Shown piece after piece: positions 53,302 through 60,906 of a DNA stretch of 64,000 nt. The position numbers and the translations under genes were made by a program. The first letter of the stretch is position 1, and every line of letters begins with the position of its first letter. The stretch comes from Nocardioides euryhalodurans (GTDB lineage: Bacteria > Actinomycetota > Actinomycetes > Propionibacteriales > Nocardioidaceae), in the NCBI RefSeq assembly GCF_004564375.1, contig NZ_CP038267.1, positions 825,501 through 889,500 on the forward strand. The letters are read 5' to 3'. The notes under the pieces are model-generated. The model saw only the letters and a program-made list of their open reading frames with translations, was not told the DNA's origin and made no database searches.

Positions 53302-54429
53302 GTGGACGACGAGCGGCTGTGGGAGCGCCTCATCGAGGCGCTCGACGCGTGGGCGTCTGCCCACCAAGTCGGCGCCGGGGAGATCGAGGTGGTGGTCCCC
53401 GACGACGTCGACCCGGACCGTCGCGTCCTGATCGTGATGACCCCGGACCAGTGGGACGACATGGCAACGGTCATGTGGGGCAACGTCGACTCCGCGGTCG
53501 ACGGCGTCATGCGCACGCTCTCCGCGCTCCGGCCGGACGAGCGGTACGCGGTGTACCACCAGTACGCGCTGCAGCCGTCCGCCGCACCGACGCTCGCGAA
53601 GCCCCGGACGCCTGACCTCGAACCGGGAGACGACGGCGGTCCGCCTGTCGGGCCGCCGCGTCAGGGTCGCTGGGTGGCGCTCGATCGCGAAGGCCGCGTC
53701 GCCGGTCGGTTCCCCGATCCGCCAGGCCCCGCTCAGCACACCGACCAGCACCCTCGGTGGTCCGGTGCGGGCGGTAGACGAACGGGCGAACGAGCATTCG
53801 TCCGCTGGCTCCACGCTGGGAACGTGGCGCCCGAACGCGTGGTGCCCGTTCGTCGACGAGCGGAGGAGCGGGTCTCAGGCGATCGCCGCGGGCCAGCGGT
53901 GCGCCCGCCACTCGCCCCACGTCGCGAACCCCGCCGGCGGGGCGTCGACGGGTTCACTGCCGTCGAGCTCACCTGCCGTGGGCACGTCGAAGTGGGCTGC
54001 CCAGGCGTCGAGCTCCTCCTCCGACATGTGCCACGTCGTGTGGGACGCCTCGGACAGGCGCCGGTCCAGTCGCTCCCGCTGCTCGGTCGGGGTGAGCTCG
54101 AAGTAGTGCAGCTCCACCGTTGCGCCGAGGTCCGCTGCTGCCTGCCGCAGGGCGGAGCGCTCGTCGCGACTCCACAGGCCGAAGTCGATCACCACGTCGA
54201 TGCCGAGCTCGAGGGCGCGCAGACCGACCTGGATCAGCCGACCCTCGATCACGTCCTGCGCCGACGACGGGTTCTGCCATCCGTAGAGGGCCTTCACCCA
54301 CTCGTCCTTCGTGAGGCGAAGAGCCTTCCGCTCGACCTCGAGGCGTCGCGCAGCCGTGGTCTTCCCGGTGCCCGGCAGTCCCACCGTCAGGAACAGCGTC
54401 GGCTGCCTCATCCTCACCTCCGGTCCTGA
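53302..54429 (+). CDS. Conserved-type hypothetical protein, reading frame probably extended past its true end
   Basis: GTG start with GGAG upstream. The first 150 or so residues look like a real protein: DDERLWERLIEALDAWASAH, EIEVVVPDDVDPDRRVLIVM, QWDDMATVMWGN and a typical end block GRWVALDREGRVAGRFPDPP. From about 53760 on, the frame is rich in arginine and lies antisense to the P-loop kinase gene, so it is likely noise. Either the stop was lost by mutation or a frameshift removed it. I support only about 53302-53760. Family unknown. Confidence 0.45.
   Translation: MDDERLWERLIEALDAWASAHQVGAGEIEVVVPDDVDPDRRVLIVMTPDQWDDMATVMWGNVDSAVDGVMRTLSALRPDERYAVYHQYALQPSAAPTLAKPRTPDLEPGDDGGPPVGPPRQGRWVALDREGRVAGRFPDPPGPAQHTDQHPRWSGAGGRRTGERAFVRWLHAGNVAPERVVPVRRRAEERVSGDRRGPAVRPPLAPRREPRRRGVDGFTAVELTCRGHVEVGCPGVELLLRHVPRRVGRLGQAPVQSLPLLGRGELEVVQLHRCAEVRCCLPQGGALVATPQAEVDHHVDAELEGAQTDLDQPTLDHVLRRRRVLPSVEGLHPLVLREAKSLPLDLEASRSRGLPGARQSHRQEQRRLPHPHLRS
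53875..54411 (-). CDS. P-loop kinase-like ATP-binding protein
   Basis: 178 residues from the ATG at 54411, with GAGGTGAGG directly upstream; a longer frame upstream is rejected. Walker A is VGLPGTGKTTAARRLE near the N-terminus, followed by RLTKDEWVKALYG, VVIDFGLWSRDERSALRQAA (Walker B-like aspartate), a lid region RRLSEASHTTWHMSEEELD. The pattern matches the zeta-toxin/chloramphenicol-phosphotransferase-like small kinases encoded singly in many genomes, which phosphorylate unknown small molecules. No antitoxin-like gene is adjacent. Confidence 0.85.
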   Translation of the reverse strand: MRQPTLFLTVGLPGTGKTTAARRLEVERKALRLTKDEWVKALYGWQNPSSAQDVIEGRLIQVGLRALELGIDVVIDFGLWSRDERSALRQAAADLGATVELHYFELTPTEQRERLDRRLSEASHTTWHMSEEELDAWAAHFDVPTAGELDGSEPVDAPPAGFATWGEWRAHRWPAAIA

Positions 54430-54490
54430 GGGCCCGGTCCCGATCCTGCCTGATGGCCGGCCTCGCGCCGAGCTGCTGGCGCCCGAACCG

Positions 54491-54853
54491 TCACCGCTCA
54501 GGAAGGTGGTCCTCCGCCTCGTGGCGCACCCAGAGGCAGGCGACGACGTCGTCGGCGTCAGCCGAGACGAAGAGCTGGAAGTGGCGTCGTCCGCGCCGGT
54601 CCGTGACGGCACCGAGGCGAAGGACCTCCGCTCCGCACCGGCCGAGGTCGATGAGGGCCTCCTCGAACCCCCCGTGCTCCAGCCCGATGGCTGCGACGTG
54701 CCGTGCTCGCCGCCGGTAGATCGCCATCAGGTCGGCAGTGGCCACTTCACCCTCGTACACCTCGAAATCGGCACCGCCGTCGAGCGCTTCGGCGCATGCC
54801 CGAGATGCCACGTCCTCACGCAGCAGCGCCCTGATGAGCGCGCCCCTCTCCAT
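54491..54853 (-). CDS. Hypothetical protein
   Basis: 120 residues, 79 bases upstream of the P-loop kinase gene on the same strand. Mixed alpha/beta without membrane spans (ERGALIRALLREDVASRACA, AAIGLEHGGFEEALIDLGRC, FQLFVSADADDVVACLWV). Family not recognised. Codon bias is normal for the window, and it could share transcription with the kinase gene. Confidence 0.65.
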   Translation of the reverse strand: MERGALIRALLREDVASRACAEALDGGADFEVYEGEVATADLMAIYRRRARHVAAIGLEHGGFEEALIDLGRCGAEVLRLGAVTDRRGRRHFQLFVSADADDVVACLWVRHEAEDHLPER

Positions 54854-54959
54854 GGGCCCATCATCCCAGCGAGCCGCCGGTCTGGTGCCACCCTTCCGTC
54901 GCGTCTACGCTCCCGGGACCTGTCACCGTCTTCTGGCACCTGCCGCCCGGGGAGATCCG

Positions 54960-55424
54960 ATGCCCGTCACCGACAACAACGCCCACGCTCGCTCCGTCCT
55001 CGACGGCACCTGCTACGTCGTCCTGGCCACCGCGGACGCGGGCGGCAGCCCCTGGGCCACGCCCGTCTGGTTCGCCCACGACGGGCTCGACCGCCTCTAC
55101 TGGCTCTCCTGGCCCGGGTCGCGGCACTCCCGGCTGGTCGAGCACCGGCCCGAGGTCGCGCTCACCGTCTTCGACACCAACGCCGTGCCGAACGAGGGGA
55201 CGGCCTTCTATGCGACGGCGCGAGCCCGCCAGTGCCCCGACGAGTGGCTCGACGACGGCCTGGCCGTCGTGAACCGGCGATCGCTGGCACAGGGGATCGG
55301 CGAGTTCACGCGCGAGCGCGTCACGGGCGGGGCCCGCCTCCGGCTCTACGTCGCCGAGATCATAGACGCCTGGGTGCTGGACCAGGACGCCGACGTCGAC
55401 CAGCGAGCGCCGGTCCGGCGGTGA
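54960..55424 (+). CDS. Pyridoxamine 5'-phosphate oxidase-like flavin/F420 split-barrel protein
   Basis: 154 residues, ATG at 54960 with GGGGAG 7 bases upstream. Split barrel: VLDGTCYVVLATADAGGSPW, TPVWFAHDGLDRLYWLSW, VEHRPEVALTVFDT, GTAFYATARA. It belongs to the PPOX superfamily binding FMN, F420 or haem; the actinobacterial members of this length often use F420 or act as general flavin reductases. The cofactor is not readable with confidence. Confidence 0.85.
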   Translation: MPVTDNNAHARSVLDGTCYVVLATADAGGSPWATPVWFAHDGLDRLYWLSWPGSRHSRLVEHRPEVALTVFDTNAVPNEGTAFYATARARQCPDEWLDDGLAVVNRRSLAQGIGEFTRERVTGGARLRLYVAEIIDAWVLDQDADVDQRAPVRR

Positions 55425-55442
55425 CCTGCTCGGCAGCAGCCG

Positions 55443-55982
55443 TCACGCCCTCGAGGACGGCTCGGCGACGCTGATCCGTACGTCGACGCCGCCCTCGACG
55501 GGTCCGGTGAGCCCGCCCAAGGCACCGACGAGCACGCCGATCATGACCAGGGAGCCGATCGGGGCGCCGTGGTGGGACGGTGGCCTCGTGCGTTGCCAGG
55601 CATACCACTCGCTGCGGCGGAACCGTTCCAGCCCGGCCAGCGCCACCGCCGTGGTCGCGAGGGACAGCGCGGCGAGGGCCGCGCCGTCGGGGTCGTGGGA
55701 CGCGAAGATCCCGACCAGGTCGACGAGTGCACTCAGCACCAGCACGACGACAGCCAGCACGACCCGGACCGTGCGGGCGCGGACGACGCCGGCGGAGACG
55801 TAACCCACGACGAGCGAGCCGAGGACGACGGACACGAGGATCGAGACCTCGTCGTCGAGCCGGCCGCCCTGCCCGACAAGCAGCACCGCCTGGCCCACCA
55901 GCGACGCGCAGGCGACCACCCAGATCGACCTCGGCACCGGCGGGGTCGCTCCGGCCTGCGCGACTCTCCCGTCGACCTTCAC
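55443..55982 (-). CDS. Five-span membrane protein, unknown function
   Basis: 179 residues from the GTG at 55982, with GAGG about 15 bases upstream; a longer ATG form from 56063 would add 27 residues without hydrophobic character. Spans: SIWVVACASLVGQAVLLVGQ, VSILVSVVLGSLVVGYVSAG, VVLAVVVLVLSALVDLVGIF, ALAALSLATTAVALAGLERF and SLVMIGVLVGALGGLTGPVE. Family not recognised. Convergent with the PPOX-like gene. Confidence 0.65.
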   Translation of the reverse strand: MKVDGRVAQAGATPPVPRSIWVVACASLVGQAVLLVGQGGRLDDEVSILVSVVLGSLVVGYVSAGVVRARTVRVVLAVVVLVLSALVDLVGIFASHDPDGAALAALSLATTAVALAGLERFRRSEWYAWQRTRPPSHHGAPIGSLVMIGVLVGALGGLTGPVEGGVDVRISVAEPSSRA

Positions 55983-56162
55983 CGCGGCATACTCGCACCT
56001 CGACGGGGCGTGCGCCGGCGAACTCCGGAGGTGTCCGCCCGGGGACCAGGGCTCGGTGGGCACCCCGGGCCCGAGCCAGGTCGCGGTCGGGAGGCCAGGC
56101 AGGTGCTGCAGCGAGCAGGCTCGCGCTCGGACACCCAGGTCGGGCCGTGAGGTCGGTCGGGC

Positions 56163-57287
56163 TCACGTGCCCTCAGTGAGCCGCAGCTCCTCGCCCCGGA
56201 GAGCGGCCAGCCGCTCCACCTCCTCCTCGAGCGCCTTCCCCGGCCGCGGGGTGCCATCCAGCCAGGTGACGGCGACCTCGCCCTTCCGGTCCTTCCTCAC
56301 CGTCCACGTCCCCCGCACGACACCGCCGACGACGACCGGGTTGCCCTTGCGCGTCATGGCGTCGCGGCAGGCCGGCGGGGTGGCGTGGCCGTCCTTCGTG
56401 CCGGGTCCCATCACCCACTGGTCGTGCCCGGGGAGGAAGCGCACCACGGTCGAGGGGCGGGCGACCGCCAGGGACTCGGCGTCCTCCGCGACGACGTACG
56501 CCGTGGTGCCCTCGACGTCGACCGCGACCAGACGGTCGGCCAGGCCGGAGAGCCAACGGTCGAGCCGTCTGCGTCCGGCCCCCAGGTTGTCGCCCAGCCA
56601 GTGGTGGACGCGGTCGCAGGTTGCCGGCCCGTAGGTCCGGAGGTAGGCGGTGATCGCCCGTGGTCCGGCCTCCTCGAGGTCGGGGATGCCGCCCCACCGC
56701 GGGTTGGCGTCGAGGCGCTGGACGGTGCGCTGCCCGTCCCTGGGCCTCCCCAGGCTCAGGTCGCCCTGCCAGGTCAGCGGCTTGATCAGCGTGCCGGCAC
56801 CCTCGTCGAAGACAGGCCCGAGGTGCCGGTAGGCACGGTGTCCCGACAGCGCCTCACCCAGCTCGGGGATCGTCAGGGGCCCGTCGCGGACCGCGTCGCG
56901 GACCGCGGCGCGGAACTCGGGCCAGTCCTCCGGGCGCAGCCGGTAGTGCTCCACCCAGCTGGGCAGCTCCCACTGCCGGCCCGCGGCCTTGAGGGCCAGG
57001 GTGACGCCGCCCTCCTCGGGGGAGAGGTAGTGCATCGCCCCCCGGTACGCGAAGGCGTTGATCACCTCCCCGTCGACCAGGGCCTGCGTGAGCTCGCCCG
57101 CCTGCGACGTCGTCCGTCGCGTGCGGACCGCCAGCTCGGCCAGCGACTCGTCCATCGACAGGACCGCACCGAGACCGCGGACGACGTCGGCCACCGTGAC
57201 GTCCCCGACGGGATCGAGGAGGTGGCGCTCCATCCGCCAGGCGAGTGCTTCCTCCCACGTGACCGAGACCTCGAGCTGGGTGCCCAC
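56163..57287 (-). CDS. Winged-helix DNA-binding domain protein, AlkZ-like (HTH_42)
   Basis: 374 residues, GTG start. The pattern is that of the AlkZ/YcaQ-related family: early ALAWRMERHLLDP, TRRTTSQAGELTQALVDGEV, NAFAYRGAMHYLSPEEGG, DEGAGTLIKPLTWQGDLSLG, RAITAYLRTYGPATCDRVHH, and VVRFLPGHDQWVMGPG followed by VVGGVVRGTWTV. AlkZ enzymes unhook interstrand DNA crosslinks and YcaQ relatives remove damaged bases, but many family members are untested. The catalytic QxD-type motif of AlkZ is not obvious here, so activity is uncertain. Confidence 0.8.
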   Translation of the reverse strand: MGTQLEVSVTWEEALAWRMERHLLDPVGDVTVADVVRGLGAVLSMDESLAELAVRTRRTTSQAGELTQALVDGEVINAFAYRGAMHYLSPEEGGVTLALKAAGRQWELPSWVEHYRLRPEDWPEFRAAVRDAVRDGPLTIPELGEALSGHRAYRHLGPVFDEGAGTLIKPLTWQGDLSLGRPRDGQRTVQRLDANPRWGGIPDLEEAGPRAITAYLRTYGPATCDRVHHWLGDNLGAGRRRLDRWLSGLADRLVAVDVEGTTAYVVAEDAESLAVARPSTVVRFLPGHDQWVMGPGTKDGHATPPACRDAMTRKGNPVVVGGVVRGTWTVRKDRKGEVAVTWLDGTPRPGKALEEEVERLAALRGEELRLTEGT

Positions 57288-57335
57288 CCACCCAGCATCG
57301 CACTGCGCTGGAGGAGGTCGTGGGCCGATCGGGCC

Positions 57336-57986
57336 CTAGGCGCGTCGGTACTCGGCCCGCCACAGCGGCCCGGCGAGCTCCTCGAGCGCCACGACCTCGA
57401 GACGGTCGCCGGCCATCGCCTCCAGGGTGCCGCGGTCGAGCGGGAAGGGCGGCCCGACCGCCGGCGGCTCGCTGCCGTCGTCGCGGAAGGCGATCGCCAG
57501 CATCGTCCCGCCCGGGGCGACCAGCGTGCTGATCGCGGCCATCGCCTCGGTCCGAGGCGGGTCGGGCAGCGCCTGCACCGTGAAGACCTCGACGACCAGG
57601 TCGAAGTGCCCGCGCCACTCCTCCGGCAGGGCCAGCAGGTCGGCCACCACGAAGTCGGCGCCCGACCCCGCGTGACGCGCGCCCGCCTGGTCGACGGCCG
57701 TGGAGGAGATGTCGAAGCCCGTCGTCGCGAAGCCGAGTCGCGCGAGGTACGCCGCGTCGGCACCCAACCCGCAGCCGACCACGACCGCGCGTCGCCCCGT
57801 TCCGTCGAGCCCGGTCGCGCGCGCCCATTCCTCGAGCAGCGGCTGCGGGGTGTCCCGGTCCCACGGCATCGAGACCTCACCGGCGACGCCGGCGGCGTAG
57901 AGACGGTCGAACCACGCGGTCGGCTCACCCTGACCGATCGCCTCGGCCGAGAGCTCGTCGGCCCGCAGGTCCCAGTCACGCGCCAC
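57336..57986 (-). CDS. Class I SAM-dependent methyltransferase (thiopurine methyltransferase-like)
   Basis: 216 residues, GTG start overlapping the nadE stop by 11 bases. SAM-binding motif I is VVVGCGLGADAAYLARLG, motif II FDISSTAVDQA, then VVADLLALPEEWRGHFDLVV and LVAPGGTMLAIAF. The N-terminal AWFDRLYAAGVAGEVSMPWD and PQPLLEEWA resemble the TPMT/tellurite-type family. Substrate unknown. Probably co-transcribed with nadE. Confidence 0.88.
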   Translation of the reverse strand: MARDWDLRADELSAEAIGQGEPTAWFDRLYAAGVAGEVSMPWDRDTPQPLLEEWARATGLDGTGRRAVVVGCGLGADAAYLARLGFATTGFDISSTAVDQAGARHAGSGADFVVADLLALPEEWRGHFDLVVEVFTVQALPDPPRTEAMAAISTLVAPGGTMLAIAFRDDGSEPPAVGPPFPLDRGTLEAMAGDRLEVVALEELAGPLWRAEYRRA

Positions 57987-60030
57987 GGGGCACGTCCCGC
58001 TCGATCTCGGCCAGCCACGCCGTGGCGCTCGCGTCGGACGGCATCCGCCAGTCGCCCCGCGGGCTCATCGTCCCGCCCGGACTCACCTTGGGCCCGTTGG
58101 GCAGGGCCGAGCGCTTGAACTGGCTGGCGAAGAACCGCTTGACGAAGACCTCCAGCCACCGGCGTACGGTCGCCAGGTCGTAGGACGGACGGTCGCTCTC
58201 GGGGAACCCCGGAGGCCACTCCCCCGCCGCGGCATCGGCCCAGGCGTGCATCGCCAGGAAGGCGATCCGGCGCGGACGGTGGCCGTGGCGGATCACGTGG
58301 TGGAGCGTGAAGTCCTGGAGGGCGTACGGGCCCACCGACTCCTCGGTGCTCTGGCTCCCACCCGGGATCAGCTCCGGGGTGATCTCCTGGGTGAGGATCT
58401 CGCGCAGCACCTCGTCGGTGTCGGACGCGAACTGGTGGGAGTCGATCACCCAACGGATCAGGTGCTGGATCAGGGTCTTCGGGACGCCGGCGTTGACGCC
58501 GTAGTGGGACATCTGGTCGCCCACGCCGTAGGTGCACCAGCCCAGCGCGAGCTCGGAGAGGTCGCCGGTCCCGAGCACGATGCCGCCGCGGTGGTTGGCG
58601 AGCCGGAAGAGGTAGTCGGTGCGCAGCCCGGCCTGGACGTTCTCGAAGGTGACGTCGTAGACCTCCTCGCCCCAGGAGTTCGGGTGGTCGATGTCGGCCA
58701 GCATCTGCCGCGCCGCCGCGGTGATGTCGAGCTCCTCGAAGGTCACGCCCAGGCTCTTCGCGAGCCGGGTGGCGTAGGAACGCGTGGTGTCGCCGGTCGC
58801 GAAGCCCGGCATCGTGAAGGCGTGGATGTCCTCGCGCGGGCGGCCGAGCCGGTCCATCGCCTTGGCCGCGACGATCAGCGCGTGGGTGGAGTCCAGCCCG
58901 CCGCTGACCCCGATGACCACCTTGGGGTGACCGATCGCGTGCAGCCGCTGCTCGAGCCCGGAGACCTGGATGTTGTAGGCCTCGTAGCAGTCCAGGGCCA
59001 GCCGCTCGGGGTCGTCGGGCACGAACGGGAAGCGGTCGACCTTGCGGCGCAGCCCGATGTCACCCGTGGGCGGCCGCAGCTCGAACGACACCGTGCGGAA
59101 CCCCGCCCCCGGCGTCGAGGTCCGGGCCAGCCGGGCCTCGAGCCCCCGGCGGTTGTCGTCGAAGGTCCCCTGCCGCAGCCGCTCCTGCCGGATCCGGTCG
59201 AGGTCGACGTCGACCACGCTGCGGCGCGGCCCCTCCGGGAACCGCTCACCCTCCGCCAGCAGCTCACCGCACTCGTAGACCATCGTCTGCCCGTCCCAGG
59301 ACAGGTCGGTCGTCGACTCCCCCTGCCCCGCGGCCGCGTAGACGTACGCCGCCAGGCAGCGTGCGCTCGCCGACCGGACCAGCAGCCGGCGGTCCTCCGC
59401 GCGAGCCACCGTGATCGGGCTGCCGGACAGGTTGGCGAGCACCGTGGCACCCGCGAGCGCCGCCTCGGCGCTGGGCGGGACAGGGACCCACATGTCCTCG
59501 CAGACCTCGACGTGCAGCGCCAGCCCGGTCACGTCGCTGGCCCGGAAGACCAGGTCGGGCCCGAAGGGGACCTGCTCGCCGAGCAGCGAGATCGTCGAGC
59601 CGCGCCGGTCGTCACCCGGCGCGAACCAACGCCGCTCGTAGAACTCGCGGTACGTCGGCAGGTAGGACTTCGGCGCGACGCCGAGCACCCGGCCGCCGTG
59701 GACGACGACCGCGCAGTTCAGGACGCGCGTCCCGTGGACCAGCGGAGCACCCACGACCAGCACCGGGGTCAGGTCCTGAGAAGCGGCGACCAGCTCCGAG
59801 ACCGCGTCCAGCACGGCGTCGAGCAGCGTGTCCTGCAGCAGCAGGTCGTCGACGGCGTACCCGCAGAGCGCCAGCTCGGGGAAGACCGCGACCGCCACGC
59901 CGTCGTCGTGGCAGGCCCGCGCCTGCTCGAGGATCGTCCGCGCGTTGGCCGTCGGGTCGGCGATCGACACCGGCACCGTGCAGGCGGCCACCCGGGCGAA
60001 TCCCTGGTCGTAGGCGGAGAAGAAGTCCAC
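57976..60030 (-). CDS. nadE: Glutamine-dependent NAD+ synthetase
   Basis: 684 residues, GTG start. N-terminal nitrilase-type glutaminase with catalytic triad E52, K121 and C177 ([26 protein letters not shown]), matching E52, K121 and C176 of the M. tuberculosis enzyme. C-terminal synthetase with the pyrophosphatase loop [12 protein letters not shown], then [38 protein letters not shown] and [12 protein letters not shown]. It makes NAD+ from deamido-NAD+, using ammonia tunnelled from glutamine. The upstream winged-helix regulator ends 10 bases before this gene on the same strand. Confidence 0.96.
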   Translation of the reverse strand: MDFFSAYDQGFARVAACTVPVSIADPTANARTILEQARACHDDGVAVAVFPELALCGYAVDDLLLQDTLLDAVLDAVSELVAASQDLTPVLVVGAPLVHGTRVLNCAVVVHGGRVLGVAPKSYLPTYREFYERRWFAPGDDRRGSTISLLGEQVPFGPDLVFRASDVTGLALHVEVCEDMWVPVPPSAEAALAGATVLANLSGSPITVARAEDRRLLVRSASARCLAAYVYAAAGQGESTTDLSWDGQTMVYECGELLAEGERFPEGPRRSVVDVDLDRIRQERLRQGTFDDNRRGLEARLARTSTPGAGFRTVSFELRPPTGDIGLRRKVDRFPFVPDDPERLALDCYEAYNIQVSGLEQRLHAIGHPKVVIGVSGGLDSTHALIVAAKAMDRLGRPREDIHAFTMPGFATGDTTRSYATRLAKSLGVTFEELDITAAARQMLADIDHPNSWGEEVYDVTFENVQAGLRTDYLFRLANHRGGIVLGTGDLSELALGWCTYGVGDQMSHYGVNAGVPKTLIQHLIRWVIDSHQFASDTDEVLREILTQEITPELIPGGSQSTEESVGPYALQDFTLHHVIRHGHRPRRIAFLAMHAWADAAAGEWPPGFPESDRPSYDLATVRRWLEVFVKRFFASQFKRSALPNGPKVSPGGTMSPRGDWRMPSDASATAWLAEIERDVPRGA

Positions 60031-60039
60031 GTCGCGAGT

Positions 60040-60630
60040 CTAGGGCGCGTCACTCACGTCGACCGTCGCGTGCGGACCGACCACCCGCTGGTCGACCACC
60101 CGCAGGCCCACGCCGCGGACGGCGCGGATGGCGTACGGGCTGCCGAGGTCGCGCAGCTTGCGTCGCAGCCGTTTCACCACCGACTGCACGTCGTCGCGAC
60201 CGCCGAGGTGGTCGTTGCCCCAGACCCGACGGTGGATCCGCTCGAACGTCCAGGTGCGGTCCGGCTCGTCGAGCAGGCACACGAGCAGGTCGTGCTCCAG
60301 CGGTGAGAGCGGGATGCTCGCCTCCCCCCACCGGGCGAGGCGCCAGTCCGAGTCGACGACGAGCGTCTCGGCCACCTCCCCGGTCGGCGGCGGGTCCGGG
60401 ACCACGCTCACCGAGGCCGCCGCTGGCGGCGGTTCACCGGCGAGCAGGGCGAGCGCCTCCTCCCTCGTGGCGACGAGGAGCACGGGCACGTGCTCGCTGA
60501 CCAGTGACGCCACACGCAGGCGCTCCTCCATGGAGGCGGCGATCGCGATCACCACGGTCGGAACGTCGGAAACTCCCGGCGCGCCAACCGGTCCTCCCTG
60601 GACGAGATCCTCTCCCCGAGCGAGAGACAT
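60040..60630 (-). CDS. Winged-helix transcriptional regulator with degenerate receiver-like domain
   Basis: 196 residues, ATG at 60630. The C-terminus is an OmpR-type winged helix (SPLEHDLLVCLLDEPDRTWT, ERIHRRVWGNDHLGGRDDVQ, VVKRLRRKLRDLG, then AVRGVGLRVVD). The N-terminus (TVVIAIAASMEERLRVASLV, VATREEALALLAGE) has a receiver-like shape but lacks phosphorylation residues. It precedes nadE by 9 bases and is divergent from the secreted protease. A perfect palindrome covers its start codon, suggesting autoregulation. Confidence 0.82.
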   Translation of the reverse strand: MSLARGEDLVQGGPVGAPGVSDVPTVVIAIAASMEERLRVASLVSEHVPVLLVATREEALALLAGEPPPAAASVSVVPDPPPTGEVAETLVVDSDWRLARWGEASIPLSPLEHDLLVCLLDEPDRTWTFERIHRRVWGNDHLGGRDDVQSVVKRLRRKLRDLGSPYAIRAVRGVGLRVVDQRVVGPHATVDVSDAP

Positions 60631-60635
60631 GTCTC
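60624..60635. promoter_or_regulatory. Palindrome over the regulator start codon
   Basis: GAGACATGTCTC is a perfect 12-base inverted repeat that contains the start codon of the minus-strand winged-helix gene. It could be a self-control site or chance. Confidence 0.35.
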
Positions 60636-60776
60636 ATCCTTCCCTTGAACCCCACAACCTCTCGGTCGTGACACCGGAAGTCAAGGAGGGCCGCCCGGTG
60701 GTCGGAATCCGGACGCGTTGCCCGCAGAGTGCCCCCGAGTCGCCCGGGACGACCACCAGTTGCCCCTCCGGGGTCG

Positions 60777-60806
60777 TTGTTCGCACGGGTCGGCCGTTCC
60801 TAGCGT
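60777..60806 (+). promoter_or_regulatory. Candidate promoter of the secreted protease
   Basis: TTGTTC (60777-60782) and TAGCGT (60801-60806) are spaced 18 bases apart. Downstream, CCGGATCGACCA (60814-60825) recurs as CCGGTTCGACCA (60838-60849), a near-identical 12-base direct repeat at 24-base distance that could be a regulator site in the leader. Both are by-eye calls. Confidence 0.35.
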
Positions 60807-60853
60807 GACGACACCGGATCGACCATCCGGCAGAACTCCGGTTCGACCAACCG

Positions 60854-60885
60854 CCTCTCGGGCGTGGGGACACACGCTCGAGAGG
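60854..60885 (+). promoter_or_regulatory. Strong 13-base-pair hairpin in the protease 5' leader
   Basis: Positions 60854-60866 pair with 60873-60885 around the 6-base loop GGGACA. Twelve pairs are Watson-Crick and one is G-U. The arm begins CCTCTCGGGCGTG. The ribosome site GGGAGGAA (60893-60900) starts only 8 bases after the hairpin and the ATG is at 60907. Such a placement can control translation or mRNA stability. Confidence 0.6.
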
Positions 60886-60906
60886 CTCTCTCGGGAGGAA
60901 TCACCC

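Noticed and set aside
53875..54411. P-loop kinase as a zeta toxin of a toxin-antitoxin pair
   Set aside because: No small antitoxin-like gene overlaps or adjoins it; the 120-residue neighbour 79 bases upstream does not look like an epsilon-type antitoxin.
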